From NCBI GenBank assembly GCA_033439685.1, contig JAUEDM010000005.1:4092001-4156000 (forward strand): 64,000 nt of DNA. Direction: 5' to 3'. The DNA is from Apodospora peruviana (lineage: Eukaryota > Ascomycota > Sordariomycetes > Sordariales > Lasiosphaeriaceae). Position numbers and translations under genes: made by a program. Position 1 is the first letter of the stretch; every line of letters starts with the position of its first letter. Shown here in pieces: positions 23,924 through 34,994 of this stretch. The notes under the pieces are model-generated. The model was given only the letters and a program-made list of their open reading frames with translations. It did not search any database and was not told the origin of the DNA.

Positions 23924-25519
23924 ATGAACCTCCCATTCACCGTCCCGCGTCCGAATATGGACCGGTTTAACTTCTTCTCTGCCCGTGGCGGCGACAACAA
24001 CAACATAAACGACGACAGAACACCACTATCCCCTCGGCTCGCGGCACCAGATCTTGAGTCACAACGACCAGCAGAAATGGCCGAGCGCCGTCCCGCCATA
24101 AATCTCCTCGGGCGTGGCTTCCGACCAGCCATACCAAGCTGGTTCAGCGTCGCCAGTTCGAATCGGCGCGGCCAACCACGACCGGCCAGCAGCCACTACT
24201 CGGGCGACGGCGGACCGCCAGATACGGTGGTAAACGGTGGTGAACTCGAGAGCCCCAAGACACCCATCTTCCGCATCGAGGCGCAGGACCTGCCCAGCAC
24301 GCGCCTGCACCTGCCGAATCTGACGCGGACGTGGACGCAGGGCTCGAATGGGCCCCCCTCGCGGCCGGGCACAGCAGCAGCGCGCAGTCCGAACCGTGAC
24401 GATGGCGGAATTGCGATGCCCATGCCAGCTGTTACTGCTGCCGTGCGAGAGGTTGCTGCGGAACCTGAGTCTGGTAGACGGAGAGGGCACAGTCATGGTC
24501 ATCGCAGGGAAGGCAGTGATCGCTCACATCGGTCGCATAGATCGCATCGGTCTCACCGGTCAAGAGATGAAGGAGGACAGAGTCGGGACAGTCATAGGAG
24601 AACAAGGAGACGAGATCCTGAGCGCGACCGCGCGCGTGCTGCGCTCGGAGAGGAGGAACAGCAGTCCAGCGAGAGACGTCGTCGTCACAGACGGAGAGAC
24701 CGCGAAAGGGAAAGGCCGCCGCGCCCTCCCCCAAAACATTTTCTGTTCTGTTTCCCGTGGGTCAAGTCGCGGAGGATGAGATCACAGATTCTGCGGTGTT
24801 TTGTGTCTGGCACGTTGCTTGCGCTGCTGCTGACGGTCTATTTGGCTCTGTCCATCACTAAAAACATCAACAACAGCGAGTTTACTGTCTTGCTTATTCT
24901 GATTATTTTGTTTATCACCATCTTTTTCTGTCACGGTTTGATCAGGATCTGCATGATGGTTGTTAAAGGCGGTCGGAACCCGGAAGATACAGAGAGTGGA
25001 AGGGAGACGCAGCAATTGCCGCAGATGTTTGGGCCAGGCGGGTACGCGATCCCGCGCGAGCCGATCCGGGTCGTGATGGCGCGCGACGAAGAGGCTGCTG
25101 GCCTTGAGAGCGAGACTACTAAAATAAATCCTCCTGCTTATGGGCTGTGGCGGGAGAGCGTGGTATGTTTTACTCAAAAGAAATGGTTAGGGATGGTTGC
25201 TAATAAAGTGATATAGAGAGTTGATCCGAACCGGATATACTGGATGCGCAATGAGACGACTGGTCTGGATGAGGAATCCAATGCGCCAGCTGGATCGGAA
25301 TCGGATAGCGGCACGAGTGGCAACGGTAGCAGCAACGACGGTAGTCCTGTTTTAGGCGGAGACGGAGGGAGCTGTGTCCCAAGGCCGCCGTCGTATATCT
25401 CGGAAGACGGAATCAGCTATGTTGTCGAGGCGCAGCCAAGGTCGATTGCGCCGACGACTGATGTGCCGGTCGGGCATCCTTCGGAGACTGGAAGAGCTGG
25501 ACGGCCGGCCGGTTGGTGA
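23924..25519 (+). CDS. Conserved fungal two-span membrane protein with PY motifs, function unknown
   Basis: Proposed exons 23924-25162 and 25217-25519, 513 residues, with a 54-bp intron (GTATGT donor, GCTAAT branch, ATAG acceptor). The first about 280 residues are disordered: Ser/Pro/Arg-rich, with a HRS tripeptide run (about 205-216) from a 9-bp DNA repeat, then very basic RRR and RDRERERPP stretches. Two hydrophobic spans follow, about 292-311 (CFVSGTLLALLLTVYLALSI) and about 320-347, joined by a short loop. The C-terminal half has a PPAY motif in NPPAYGLWRESVRVDPNRIY and a PPSY motif, separated by an acidic Gly/Ser-rich stretch. PY motifs bind WW domains such as those of Nedd4/Rsp5 ligases; a role as a ligase adaptor or cargo is inference. 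The block around NPPAYGLWRESVRVDPN looks like a conserved Pezizomycotina signature, but I cannot name a family. Confidence 0.8.
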
Positions 25520-28500
25520 AGAAAACCATTTTAATGGGGTTGGTTTAAGGAGAGGTAATGAATGCATCGTCTTGCGTGGAGTTCTGTTTATTTTCTGGGC
25601 TCGTTCATTGTAAAAACATAAGAAAGCATCGGTGTTTCGGTTGTTTATTGAGAGAGAAATATATCATAAGCAGGGGAGAGGGAGGCAAACAAGTATGATA
25701 TAAGCTACAACCTGGAAGTTGTGTATGTACTACATTATTGTACGTCTGCTCGCATCGCGGTTCAAGTGTCCTTAAGAAGGAAACAGATTTATCTTTCGCT
25801 GTGGCAATGCTTGTATATATGACTCCAGAAACTAGGTCTTGTGCTGGTCTTTACCTGGAGCAAGATTGGAGATCTGGTATGGTGTAACCGGCAGTCCTTT
25901 TTATACCAAGAAAAACGAGACATGATAAATAAACTTCTGGGAAACATCCTTTTCCAATGTGCCTAGAAAACTTTGATATGGGCTTATGGCCCGGTCACAG
26001 GAGAAGCTTCTAATTTTTTCGCGGCCGAGGTGAGAGTTCCCGAGTCCCGTCCAGGACAACCGGACGGGAGCCCGGTGTGGACCGGAGCGGAGCAGCTGCA
26101 TGAGCCGACATGTCGGGACCCCGCCCGGGTGGTTTGTGCAACTGTCGCACAATCCCCAAATCTCCGCAGTCCCACAAGGACGGTACCTCGGAGCAACAAA
26201 TGTAGCCGGTGTACGGAGTACTGTTGTGCAAGATACGTACCGTATCCGACAGCGTGTGAAAGCGAAGGATATGTCTGCCGGGTAGTGGCTACTGGTGGCA
26301 GGGAGCTTATAGCTGTCCCTCTGTCATCCCGGAATATACCTATTTTCCCTCTAAGCACCGTCTACTGATACAGGAAGTCAATTGGTATGTGTGTGGCGGT
26401 CGTGATGTAGCCTATCGTCCTGATTGTGATGAGTGACATCGTTGTTGTCGAGGTTGCTGATATAATCCGAAGTGGAACTTTTAGGTATGTACCTAACCCA
26501 GGTGAAGTGTCGGTAATATTCCATAATCACTCAATGTCACACATCGGCTTCAATTTTGTGTTATTTTTACCAGCATGTGCGTGGTCCGTCGCCCTATTGG
26601 GAACTACATGGTCGAGTCGCATCACACCAAAAGATCAAATATTTCAGGCCGCCAACCGCCTTGTCCACCGCCCGCGCACCCGCCTGCATCGCATCGCAAC
26701 GACGAGGGGCTTCGGGACAACCCTTTGCGGATGCCAGATCGCCTCTTCAAGCCCGCATTAGGTCTTCCGGCAGGAAACCCTCTGATCAGAAGTATTTTGC
26801 CCGGCTGGGGCAATCTGTGGGCGCGGCGCATGTCGCAAGCGTTCCATGCCTTGGCCGTGCAGTTATAATTCGGTGCGTGCAACGGCCAGCGTTGGGCATG
26901 ATTGGGCAGGAAGGATGCCCGCAAGGGGGCCAAGAGGGGGTTCGATGCTGTAAGACAGGGATGCACCTGCAGCGGCGGGGAAATGTGCCAGTAAGGGCAG
27001 CGAGTTGCAGGTACTGACTGCCAACTTGACCTTGGGAAGCTGGGGAGAAGCTCCTTGTTGATGTGCCCGCTGTCAAGCACACACAGCAGACAAGGTCAAG
27101 TTCTGGAGCACCTCGGTTCGTGATCAATCAGCATCCGACGGCGGTAGGTTTGGACGTGGCCGTGTTGATGCCGGAGAGGGTCCGGGGGAGGGGTAAACCC
27201 CGAAGGGAAGCCGAGTGACATGCGTGAGGAGCTCACGAGAGCTGGCCTTGGAGGAGCTGCCCGGGGGTTAAAAAGCTCACAAAATATGTCTTGGAGAGAG
27301 ACACATGCTTCATCAGCTCTCCATCAACGTGAAATAGAAATACAGTACGTACCTATATCCAGCTTCCGACAAGAAAGTTGAAGGCTCGGCGGCAGGCAGA
27401 CGACCGAAAGCTCGAGCTCGAGCTCCCCAATGCGACATGGACGTGCTCTGGCTGGATTCAATATTTCTAGGGCCCGAGTCAGCACACGAACCACTCACGT
27501 GTCACCTCCACCCTCCAACTGGAAAGCTGGAGACAGTTCGCTTGCAGGTGCTTGCAGTCACTCGCTCGCTATCCCGCCGTGCGGTGCAGTGGCCGATCTA
27601 GGGGACGATGAGTTTTTGAACCTGGCACCCCCGTGTGGGTGACAGCAAATGGCCAACAAGAATTGGTCAAGACTGGCTCAAGTGGACACTGCCAGTGGGG
27701 AGCTCGCCAAGAGACATTGAATTTTTTCTTAGCGGCTGAGAGGAAGGAGTGGGCGAGTTTCCCGTCACAAGGGAACTGGGAACAAAGCCCGAGCGGGCAG
27801 GAACCACGGGCAAGCGGATGGACGGCACCGAAACCGCAAAAGCCATGGAATTCAACTTCAGTCTCTCTCAGAGAAGGTTGCTGGCGACGGAACGGAACAA
27901 AGGTTTGAGAGAAACTGCAACCACGCAAGGGGGGCCGTCCACCGTCAGCGGCGAACGGCAAAGCGGTGACAGCCTGGAGAAGCCCCGGTGTCCATGTGCT
28001 GGGCTAGGGCAGGGAACTAGCCGAAAAATGGAAGTCGGGTTCGACTTGTACTTAAGAGGTACCTCGCTTTCGGCGGACGGCCCAGTGCCAAGCCCAGCTT
28101 TCCGCCGCAGATTTACATGGGAAGGTGGTGCTAACGTGGGGCGCAGGACAGCTGCCAACTAGTACCCTTCAGGTCACTCGTCAAATCGTCACGGCCAAGT
28201 CTGCTGCTAGCTTCCCACCTTAGTTCTGGAGCTAGGTGGTGCTGGGCGCTATCCCATCCCTTCCTTCCCCGTCCTACTTGTTCCGTCTCTTCCGCCCTCG
28301 CCTTCGCCTCCTCTTCTCTTCCCTTTCCTCTCAGCGTTGGTCCTTGAATCGCACTCCCGAGTTAACGCCCCCTTTTGGTTCGTTGTTGTTGGTGAAGAAG
28401 TCGTTGGATGCTGAGACGAAGAGCTGTTGTCGGTCTGAGGTCGATTTTGTTTCAAGCAACTTTGTTGGAAAATAGTCGCTCTCTTTCTCACTCTCCTCAA

Positions 28501-29170
28501 TCGACAAGGTCAGTCAACTTCTCCCCTCCTCTCCCTCATCTTCTGGTCTCTGGTCCTCTCCTGGCGACACGTTGTTTTGCGCCCACCTTGCGCGGGGCTC
28601 TGGCAACCTATATACTGGACATCGGGCCGAGGGAGACAACGAATGAACTGGATCAGCAACCACATCAATGACGACGAGACACCACAAGGTCTTCGGCAGC
28701 CTCCAGCAAACTGCCCACGACTCCGCCGTACGCTATTCTTGACCGTTGCGCCCGGTCTGCATCTTCTCGAATCGCCTCATGCGACTTCCTAAATCCTCGC
28801 GGATAATCACACTACAGGTCTCTACGGCCAAAGTCGTCCCGCACCTCCGACCTCGGTCAAGTCTGTCAGCTTGAATCACCGCCGCCGCCCCCGTTGGTCC
28901 CTCGCAGAGATCGCTATCGTATCTACCCAAAAGCTTGAATCTCAACAAGGAAACCCCCTGGAGGCCTCCGGAATGATTTCATATTGGGAGCTTTCACGAG
29001 AAAATGTTCTCTCTTTTTCCTCACTACCAAACGCCTTGATACTCTTGGAACCAGAGCCCTTTCGCATCAACGGGTCTCCAGCAAACTCTCCGGACCAGAA
29101 GACCAATGCCTTTTTACGTAACTATTCGAAGAACAAACTAACTGATTCTTCGGAACAGATCTACACCAGA
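25520..29170. other. Spacer upstream of the zinc-knuckle gene
   Basis: About 3.6 kb without a supported gene. The last kilobase before 29171 is pyrimidine-rich and likely holds the promoter, leader and perhaps a leader intron of the zinc-knuckle gene; CTATATAC at 28609-28616 is a possible TATA element. The reading frame of the first coding exon stays open for about 100 codons upstream (from about 28871) but shows no family similarity there, so I treat it as leader. Confidence 0.5.
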
Positions 29171-30023
29171 ATGTCTGCCCTCTCTAAGCGAGCGTGCTAC
29201 AAATGTGGCGAGCTCGGCCACCACGCCGAGGCTTGCTCCTCTCCCCACCGCCTTTGCTACAACTGTATGAGAGCTCCTCGTCAGAATTTGAGTCCAGGCT
29301 AACGTGATAAATAGGCAAGCAGCCAAGTAAGACTCTCAGCAGTCAAGCAGATGACGTGGACACTAACTCTTGACATCAACAGACCACGAGTCTAGCGAAT
29401 GCCCTCTCCCTCGCACCACCGAGGCTAAACAGTGTTACCACTGCCAAGGCTTGGGACACGTCCAGGCTGACTGCCCCACCCTTCGTCTCAGCGGCGCTGG
29501 CTCGACTGGCCTTTGCTATGTGTGCGGACAGCCTGGGCACTTTGCGGTATGTTACCTCCTTACCGAGGGTCGTGTGAGTTTGTGTGGAAATTATCTTAGC
29601 TAACGATCTTTTTAGCGTAACTGCGCCAGCCGACCCCCAGGTGGTCCTATCGGTCGAGGCGCCCCAGTCGCGCGTGGAGGATATGGAGGGTTTGCTCGTG
29701 GTGGTTTCGCCGGAGGACCGCGCCCAGCCACGTGCTACAAGTGCGGAGGCCCGAACCACTTTGCCCGCGACTGCCAGGCACAAGCTATGAAGTGCTACGC
29801 CTGCGGTAAGCTCGGCCATATTTCGCGCGACTGCACGGCTCCTAACGGCGGCCCTCTCAACACCGCCGGAAAGACCTGCTACCAGTGCGGCGAGGCTGGG
29901 CACATCTCACGCGACTGCCCTCACAAGAACCACAGCAATGGCGAAGTCAAGCAGGAAGTCGACTTGACTGCCAGTCAGAGCGTTGCGGCCCCGGTTGCGG
30001 CCCCGGCTGCTTCTAGTGCTTAG
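29171..30023 (+). CDS. gis2: CCHC zinc-knuckle nucleic-acid-binding protein (CNBP/Gis2/Byr3 type)
   Basis: Proposed exons: 29171-29264, 29315-29326 (12 nt), 29383-29546 and 29616-30023, giving 225 residues. It has seven CX2CX4HX4C knuckles: CYKCGELGHHAEAC, CYNCKQPNHESSEC, CYHCQGLGHVQADC, CYVCGQPGHFARNC, CYKCGGPNHFARDC, CYACGKLGHISRDC and CYQCGEAGHISRDC. Knuckles 4 and 5 are separated by an RGG-type stretch (ARGGYGGFARGGFAGG), as expected for RNA-binding CNBP relatives. The C-terminal tail is acidic then Ala/Val/Pro-rich. Knuckle 2 is assembled across two introns, and the 12-nt exon encodes its QP segment; skipping it would remove four residues and break the finger. Known of the family: cytoplasmic single-stranded RNA/DNA binding and translational control. 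The start was chosen because orthologues begin shortly before the first knuckle. A decayed copy of the 3' end follows the stop codon. Confidence 0.93.
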
Positions 30024-30205
30024 AACCGTACTTGGTGCTGCCAGTGCGACCGGGCTGGGCACATCATTGGCCACATAGAGCGGTCTCTCTTGGCTCTATC
30101 AACAATAATCGTACCACTGCATTCTCAGATACACAGAAACGGCGAAACCTCGATTTGACCGACGATCAGAGCATTGCGGCCCCAGCTCTGCCCACCAGGA
30201 AGGCC
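30024..30205 (+). pseudogene. Decayed tandem copy of the gis2-like 3' end
   Basis: Directly after the TAG, sequence related to the last about 159 bases of the coding region begins again. CCAGTGCG...GGCTGGGCACATC at 30041 matches 29882, and TCAGAGC.TTGCGGCCCC at 30166 matches 29975. The copy keeps the first two Cys and the His of the last knuckle but replaces the final Cys (CQCDRAGHIIGH). It then carries about 30 extra bases and shifts frame relative to the tail. The frame stays open for 44 codons past the TAG, to a TGA at 30156-30158. It probably lies in the 3' UTR. Confidence 0.7.
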
Positions 30206-32727
30206 AGGTTTATAAAGAAGCGACGGTTGTCATGACAACGGCGTTATGGTCATTTTTCTCCTCTTTTCACCCCCAAACATGGATTTCACGACTGGTCAAA
30301 CGCACAAACATTTCTTGAAGACAAAACGAAAAACGGCGTCAACGGTTCCTTTTTATCAGTGTCTAGGCAGGCTTGCACTTTTCGAGACAAATGATACGAA
30401 TGGGATGTGCGCATGTCTTTAGCCGTTTTTTTCCTCAGCGGCCACACATGTCATTTTTGTTATTATTGGCTCACTGCATATATTTCCTTTTTTGTTTTCT
30501 TCACCAGCGCAAACATATCCTATCTGTTAGACGCGCAGCCTGGGACGGTGTGTTGCCGGAACTTAGTTGGGGATTTGGACAAAGTCGACGGATTCAAGAT
30601 ACCCCAGTCGCTGAAAGTCTTTTTATGTGGATGGTGGTTCGAAGTATAAGGATGTGTTGTGTGTGTGAGAGGTGCTTCCCTGGCCCTTTCAATGCGAATA
30701 AATCAATTTACCTCTTGCGAAGTTTTGGCCGGTCGCTTCTTTCCGACAGGACAGGAACATTTGTGGTGATTCGGGCTTGTGCGTTTGATTTACGTGCAGG
30801 ATTGAGAGAGGCTTCGTTGCTCGTGGTAAACAGAGCTACAATTCGTGTGATACCCAGATGCTTTTGGTTTCGGCCTGGCAAGTCTGGTTATTGTTGTTCC
30901 CCGCGGCCTTTATGTCTCCAGTTTTGGTTCTCCCAGCACAACCGATCTGTTCAACATCATCTTGATCATCAAGTTGCGAGGAGCTCGGGGTCTCAACCGA
31001 GAGATCATTTGCGGTATATTGACCGACGTTGAATTCTTTACCAAACCTCCTTTTCCAGCCCGGCCCGGCCCCTATTGTTCGAGGTTATTCGGGTTTGGGG
31101 GGTTTCCGCGCCAAGTCCAAACAAAAGTGCACTTTCGTCAACTCGGGAGCACCCGATGGTTGGTATGACCAGAATAGAGGTATGGCAATTTACTCTCTCA
31201 GTTTATTTGTACGACGTTGCAGCCTTCTCTCCGATCTAATTACGTTTCTACGGATCATACGCGTGGCATATTAAGACATTAAGATGTGTTGTGTAACCAA
31301 ACCACGGCAGCTGGATAGTCTACCTTCCCTTACCCTCCCCAAGGGTCACATCTACGGAATACATGGGATCCACAACCTCACAACATTGGCCTCTTCAAGT
31401 CTAAATACCTTTAGTCATGACACCGAACACCGGTTGCGATTTCCTTGCTATTTCCGCTCAACCGGCACAATGGAAGTCTACTTCGTCCACCTAAGGTACG
31501 TGCTTAACGAACGTCAAATACCAGATCAACAAGAAGCGATAACACCAAATGGACCGTCAAGCCGGCCGTTGCGCGAACATTGGCCACCGTAAGCACCTCA
31601 GGTCGTGGCATGTCCGCGGATTGAAAGAGCGCAAGCCGGTGCGGCTGTAAATCCTGTCTGACAGCCACCGGGGTCATTGGTGGACAAGTCGCCAACAAAA
31701 ACTCGTTCCAACGACACGACGTGCAGGCAGCATTCTTGGCTTTTGCCAGGCTGCTTCCTTCCTTCCAGAAAGGAAACCCGGAAATCACACATTCGAGAAC
31801 GTCTGTCTGTGGTTGCACAACGATACGCTTGTTAAGGCTGATCCTCATGGATTCGAAGATGATGATGACGAAGATGGGATGGGGGCTGAGAAACACTGCA
31901 GGTCGACGGCAGGACTAGCGTCTCGCGCGTCTCTCAGCTCTTCCATGATACCGAAATTGTTCGCTATTGGATAACAGCATGCATCAAAAGTTGCACAACT
32001 ACCGTTGCGACCCATCTCTTTTATTCCTGACGGCTGCGCGAGCGGCTTGGGGGCAGCCGCGGGACTCAACTGCTAGAGGGGAAACGAGACGAAACAAAAC
32101 TTGCAAATGCACAACAGAGGCAGCGGCCGTCACGGCGGCTCTTTTGCTGCAGCAGAGTCCTTCCGTCGATTCGTCTTATCAGCACATTCGAACAAAACCC
32201 CCGCATCCTCGCCGCCTGGCAAGGCCTTAACAGCCTGGCAAAGATGCGGGCGTGCGGCACAACACCGCAGGACCGGAGCACCCCAACCACTACAAGATTG
32301 TGCATCACCGAATGGGAAATGGTTTGACGAAGCCCGGTGCCAAGATTGCACCTAACTCGACAGGCGTGGAAGCTGTTGGGCGGATCACGGCGGAGAAGGA
32401 TGCAACATCTCACCAGGTACTTTTATGCCGTGAACCCCCTACCTGCCTACTACACTGTAGGGCAAGCGAGCAAGAAATAACAACGCAGTCCACGATGGCT
32501 TGGGGGCTGTGCAAGTGTGCAGTGTGATAGCGAGTGCCGGCCGGAGAAGCTTTGAAGAGCTTCGTCGTTCAAATACCCCACATCCCAACGTTCGTCCCAG
32601 CTCTTTGGACCCGAGTTGCTGGAATTTTGTTTCGTTTCATGCTGGTCTGAGAAGTTTCAACTTTTCTTCTTGCTCTTTCGTCAATTGGTTGTCATCATAT
32701 TGAGCTTTGAAGTAAAGCAAGCAAGCC
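30206..32727. other. Spacer between the zinc-knuckle gene and the DUF3176 gene
   Basis: No gene is supported in these 2.5 kb. The left part is T-rich and fits a 3' UTR and terminator. A 219-codon open frame at 30373-31032 has no domain, no convincing start context and unusual composition. The right end is the promoter of the DUF3176 gene. Confidence 0.5.
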
Positions 32728-34994
32728 ATGGCGTATCAGCAAGTCGGCGGACACTCCCGCGCCCCGAGTGGAGAGACCGTCTCTACCATCCACGAAGACA
32801 CAGTCGTTGGCGATGCCGCCGGACCATACAGTGACAACACTGGCAACGGAAACTTGGATCATGCCACCACCAGTCCTGGCAATACCGGATACACGGCCGA
32901 GTACCAGCAATGGCAGCTCTACCAGCAGCAGTTCCAACAAAACTTCCCACAGCAGTTCATCAATGTCGACGAGCAGCAGCAACAGCAGAGCTACCAGCAA
33001 CAATATCAACAACCTCAACATTATCCACAGGACCAACAACAGCAAGATGCAGCTGCTGCCCCAGGAATCGAGCGTCTCCAACCCGTTCCCCTTGTTACTA
33101 GTGAAAAGAACCCAGCCGAAGCGCGAGTCTCGCCGCTAGGCTGGCAGCACCGCAAGTCGAGAGACATGGAGGACTCGTCAAGCACCCGGTCAAGCACAGG
33201 CAGCTTATTCTCCAAGGCCAACTCGTGGTCCTACGAGACGATGAGCATCCTGCTCGCTTTTGCCGCGGTGGGCGGGATTGTTGCCGTCTTGGCCTATTTC
33301 GACGAGAAGCCGCTCCCGTCGTGGCCGTCGTCCATCACCATCAACGCCGTGATCGCGATTCTCGCTACCATCGCGACGGCCAGCATGAGCGTGCCGCTGT
33401 CTAGTGGGTTAGGCCAGCTCAAATGGATCCAATTCAAGCAGGGCCGGGCGCCGCTTTCGGACATGGAGATCTTTGATGATGCCAGCCGTGGGGCGTTTGG
33501 TGCTCTTAATTTGTTGTTTAGGGGACGTGGAGGGTAAGTCATTACCACCCTGACATTATGTATGAGATGTGCTAACGGCGTGTATAGCTTCGCGGCATCA
33601 TTCGGTTCCTTCGTAATGGTGATTGCGCTTTTTCTGTCACCCTTCTCACAACAGATCGCCACCTACCCGATGCGGCGCGTGCATGCTTCCCATCTGAACG
33701 CCACGAATTTAAGATCAGTGAATTACGGCGCCGCGCTGCACGGTCAGGAATCGTTGGCGGCTTTTGTTCCGATCCTTCCGTTAAAATCGGCCGTCTATTA
33801 TGGTTTGTTCGCCGAGAACAACAAGCCATGGCTGAACCTGCAGGTCGACTGCCAGACGGGCAACTGCACCTGGGACCCCATCGACACGTTGGCGATCTGT
33901 CACAGCTGTGTGGATATGTCCGAGTACATGAGCCGGTACTGTGCGGACGGCATGACAGGAGATGCGTGCGGGTGGGAGCTGCCGTCTGGTGCTAAACTCA
34001 ACTCGAGTGCTGAGGTGTTTAGCATGACTTCTCTTGTTCGTACACCCCCCCTCCTACTTATCGTCAAGCCCAACTAATGTGAGAGCAGTTCCCAGAAGGA
34101 GCAGGCGACTCGTCCTACAGCACGCTGATGAAACTCATATTCATGGGCACCGAGGCCCAAAACGGCCTAGCTGGTGAGTTAAGGCCGTGGGCGCAACAGT
34201 GCACCCTCTCGGCGTGCGTGCAGACCCTCAACTCGTCCATCGAAAAGGGCGAGCTGAGCGAGACTGTCGTCAAGACGGTGACGAACGATACCGTCCCCAG
34301 GGGGGCAGACGCAGTCCGTAACCTCGAGCCGGTGACGATTAGTGCTACCCACCCGAACGGCACCCTTGAGACATACACTTTAAGTCGGGAAGTTGTGTTG
34401 GCGATGCAGCTTTGGTTTTCGCACCTATTCAGGAACGGAACCGCTTCCCGCAACGCGGAATTCATTAACCAGACTTTGGACACAGTCCCTGGCAGCGCTA
34501 ATGTGCTTGTCAACCTGACGGTGGGTATCTCGTCTGGCGAAACATTTTTCGACACGGATATCGTGCAGGCTTTTTACTGGAATTATTACGAGTATAAAGA
34601 TGGTGGTGGACTTGAGATGCTGGTCCGAGATTTGGCGGTGTCCATGACTGTTTCGCTCAGAGACATCGGCGGAGAGAAAGTTGAAGGAAAAGCGTTTATT
34701 AACGAGACGTATGTGCATGTTCGGTGGGGGTTTGTTGCTGTTCCTCTACTGGCGGTGGTTATGGCTGGGGTTTTCTTGTTGACAGCTATTTGGAAGACGC
34801 GGAGCAGTGGGACGAGGCTGTGGAAGACCAGCGCGCTGGCGATGTTGTTCCATGGTCTTGATGAAGATGCACGAGAAAGGTTTGAAGACCTCAAAGGTTT
34901 GGAGGCTAAGATGAGGGAGGCGAAGGGGGTCAAGGTTAAACTTGAGCAGGATGAGGGTGGACGGGCGAGTTTGAGGATTGATAGGCTTTACTAA
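32728..34994 (+). CDS. DUF3176 family membrane protein
   Basis: Proposed exons: 32728-33533, 33588-34035 and 34089-34994, about 719 residues. The N terminus is disordered, with a Gln-rich stretch (about 60-110). Three hydrophobic segments follow at about 172-192 (MSILLAFAAVGGIVAVLAYF), 204-225 and 270-290. A large Cys- and Asn-rich region comes next, with the family-typical CQTGNCTWDPIDTLAICHSC stretch and many N-x-S/T sites. A final membrane span lies at about 632-653 (WGFVAVPLLAVVMAGVFLL) before a basic cytoplasmic tail. This order matches DUF3176 proteins, which are expanded in filamentous ascomycetes and have no established function. The glycosylation sites suggest that the middle region faces the lumen or outside. 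The second intron is uncertain: a GTTCGT donor at 34036 keeps the frame, while a GTACAC donor at 34040 with an acceptor ending at 34083 would add a few residues. Confidence 0.88.

Noticed and set aside
28871..29170. In-frame 100-codon N-terminal extension of the zinc-knuckle protein
   Set aside because: The extension shows no family similarity, and orthologues begin shortly before the first knuckle; more likely leader sequence.
30373..31032. 219-codon plus-strand open frame
   Set aside because: No domain, Phe/Arg-rich composition, no splice partners, and it lies in a likely 3' UTR and spacer.
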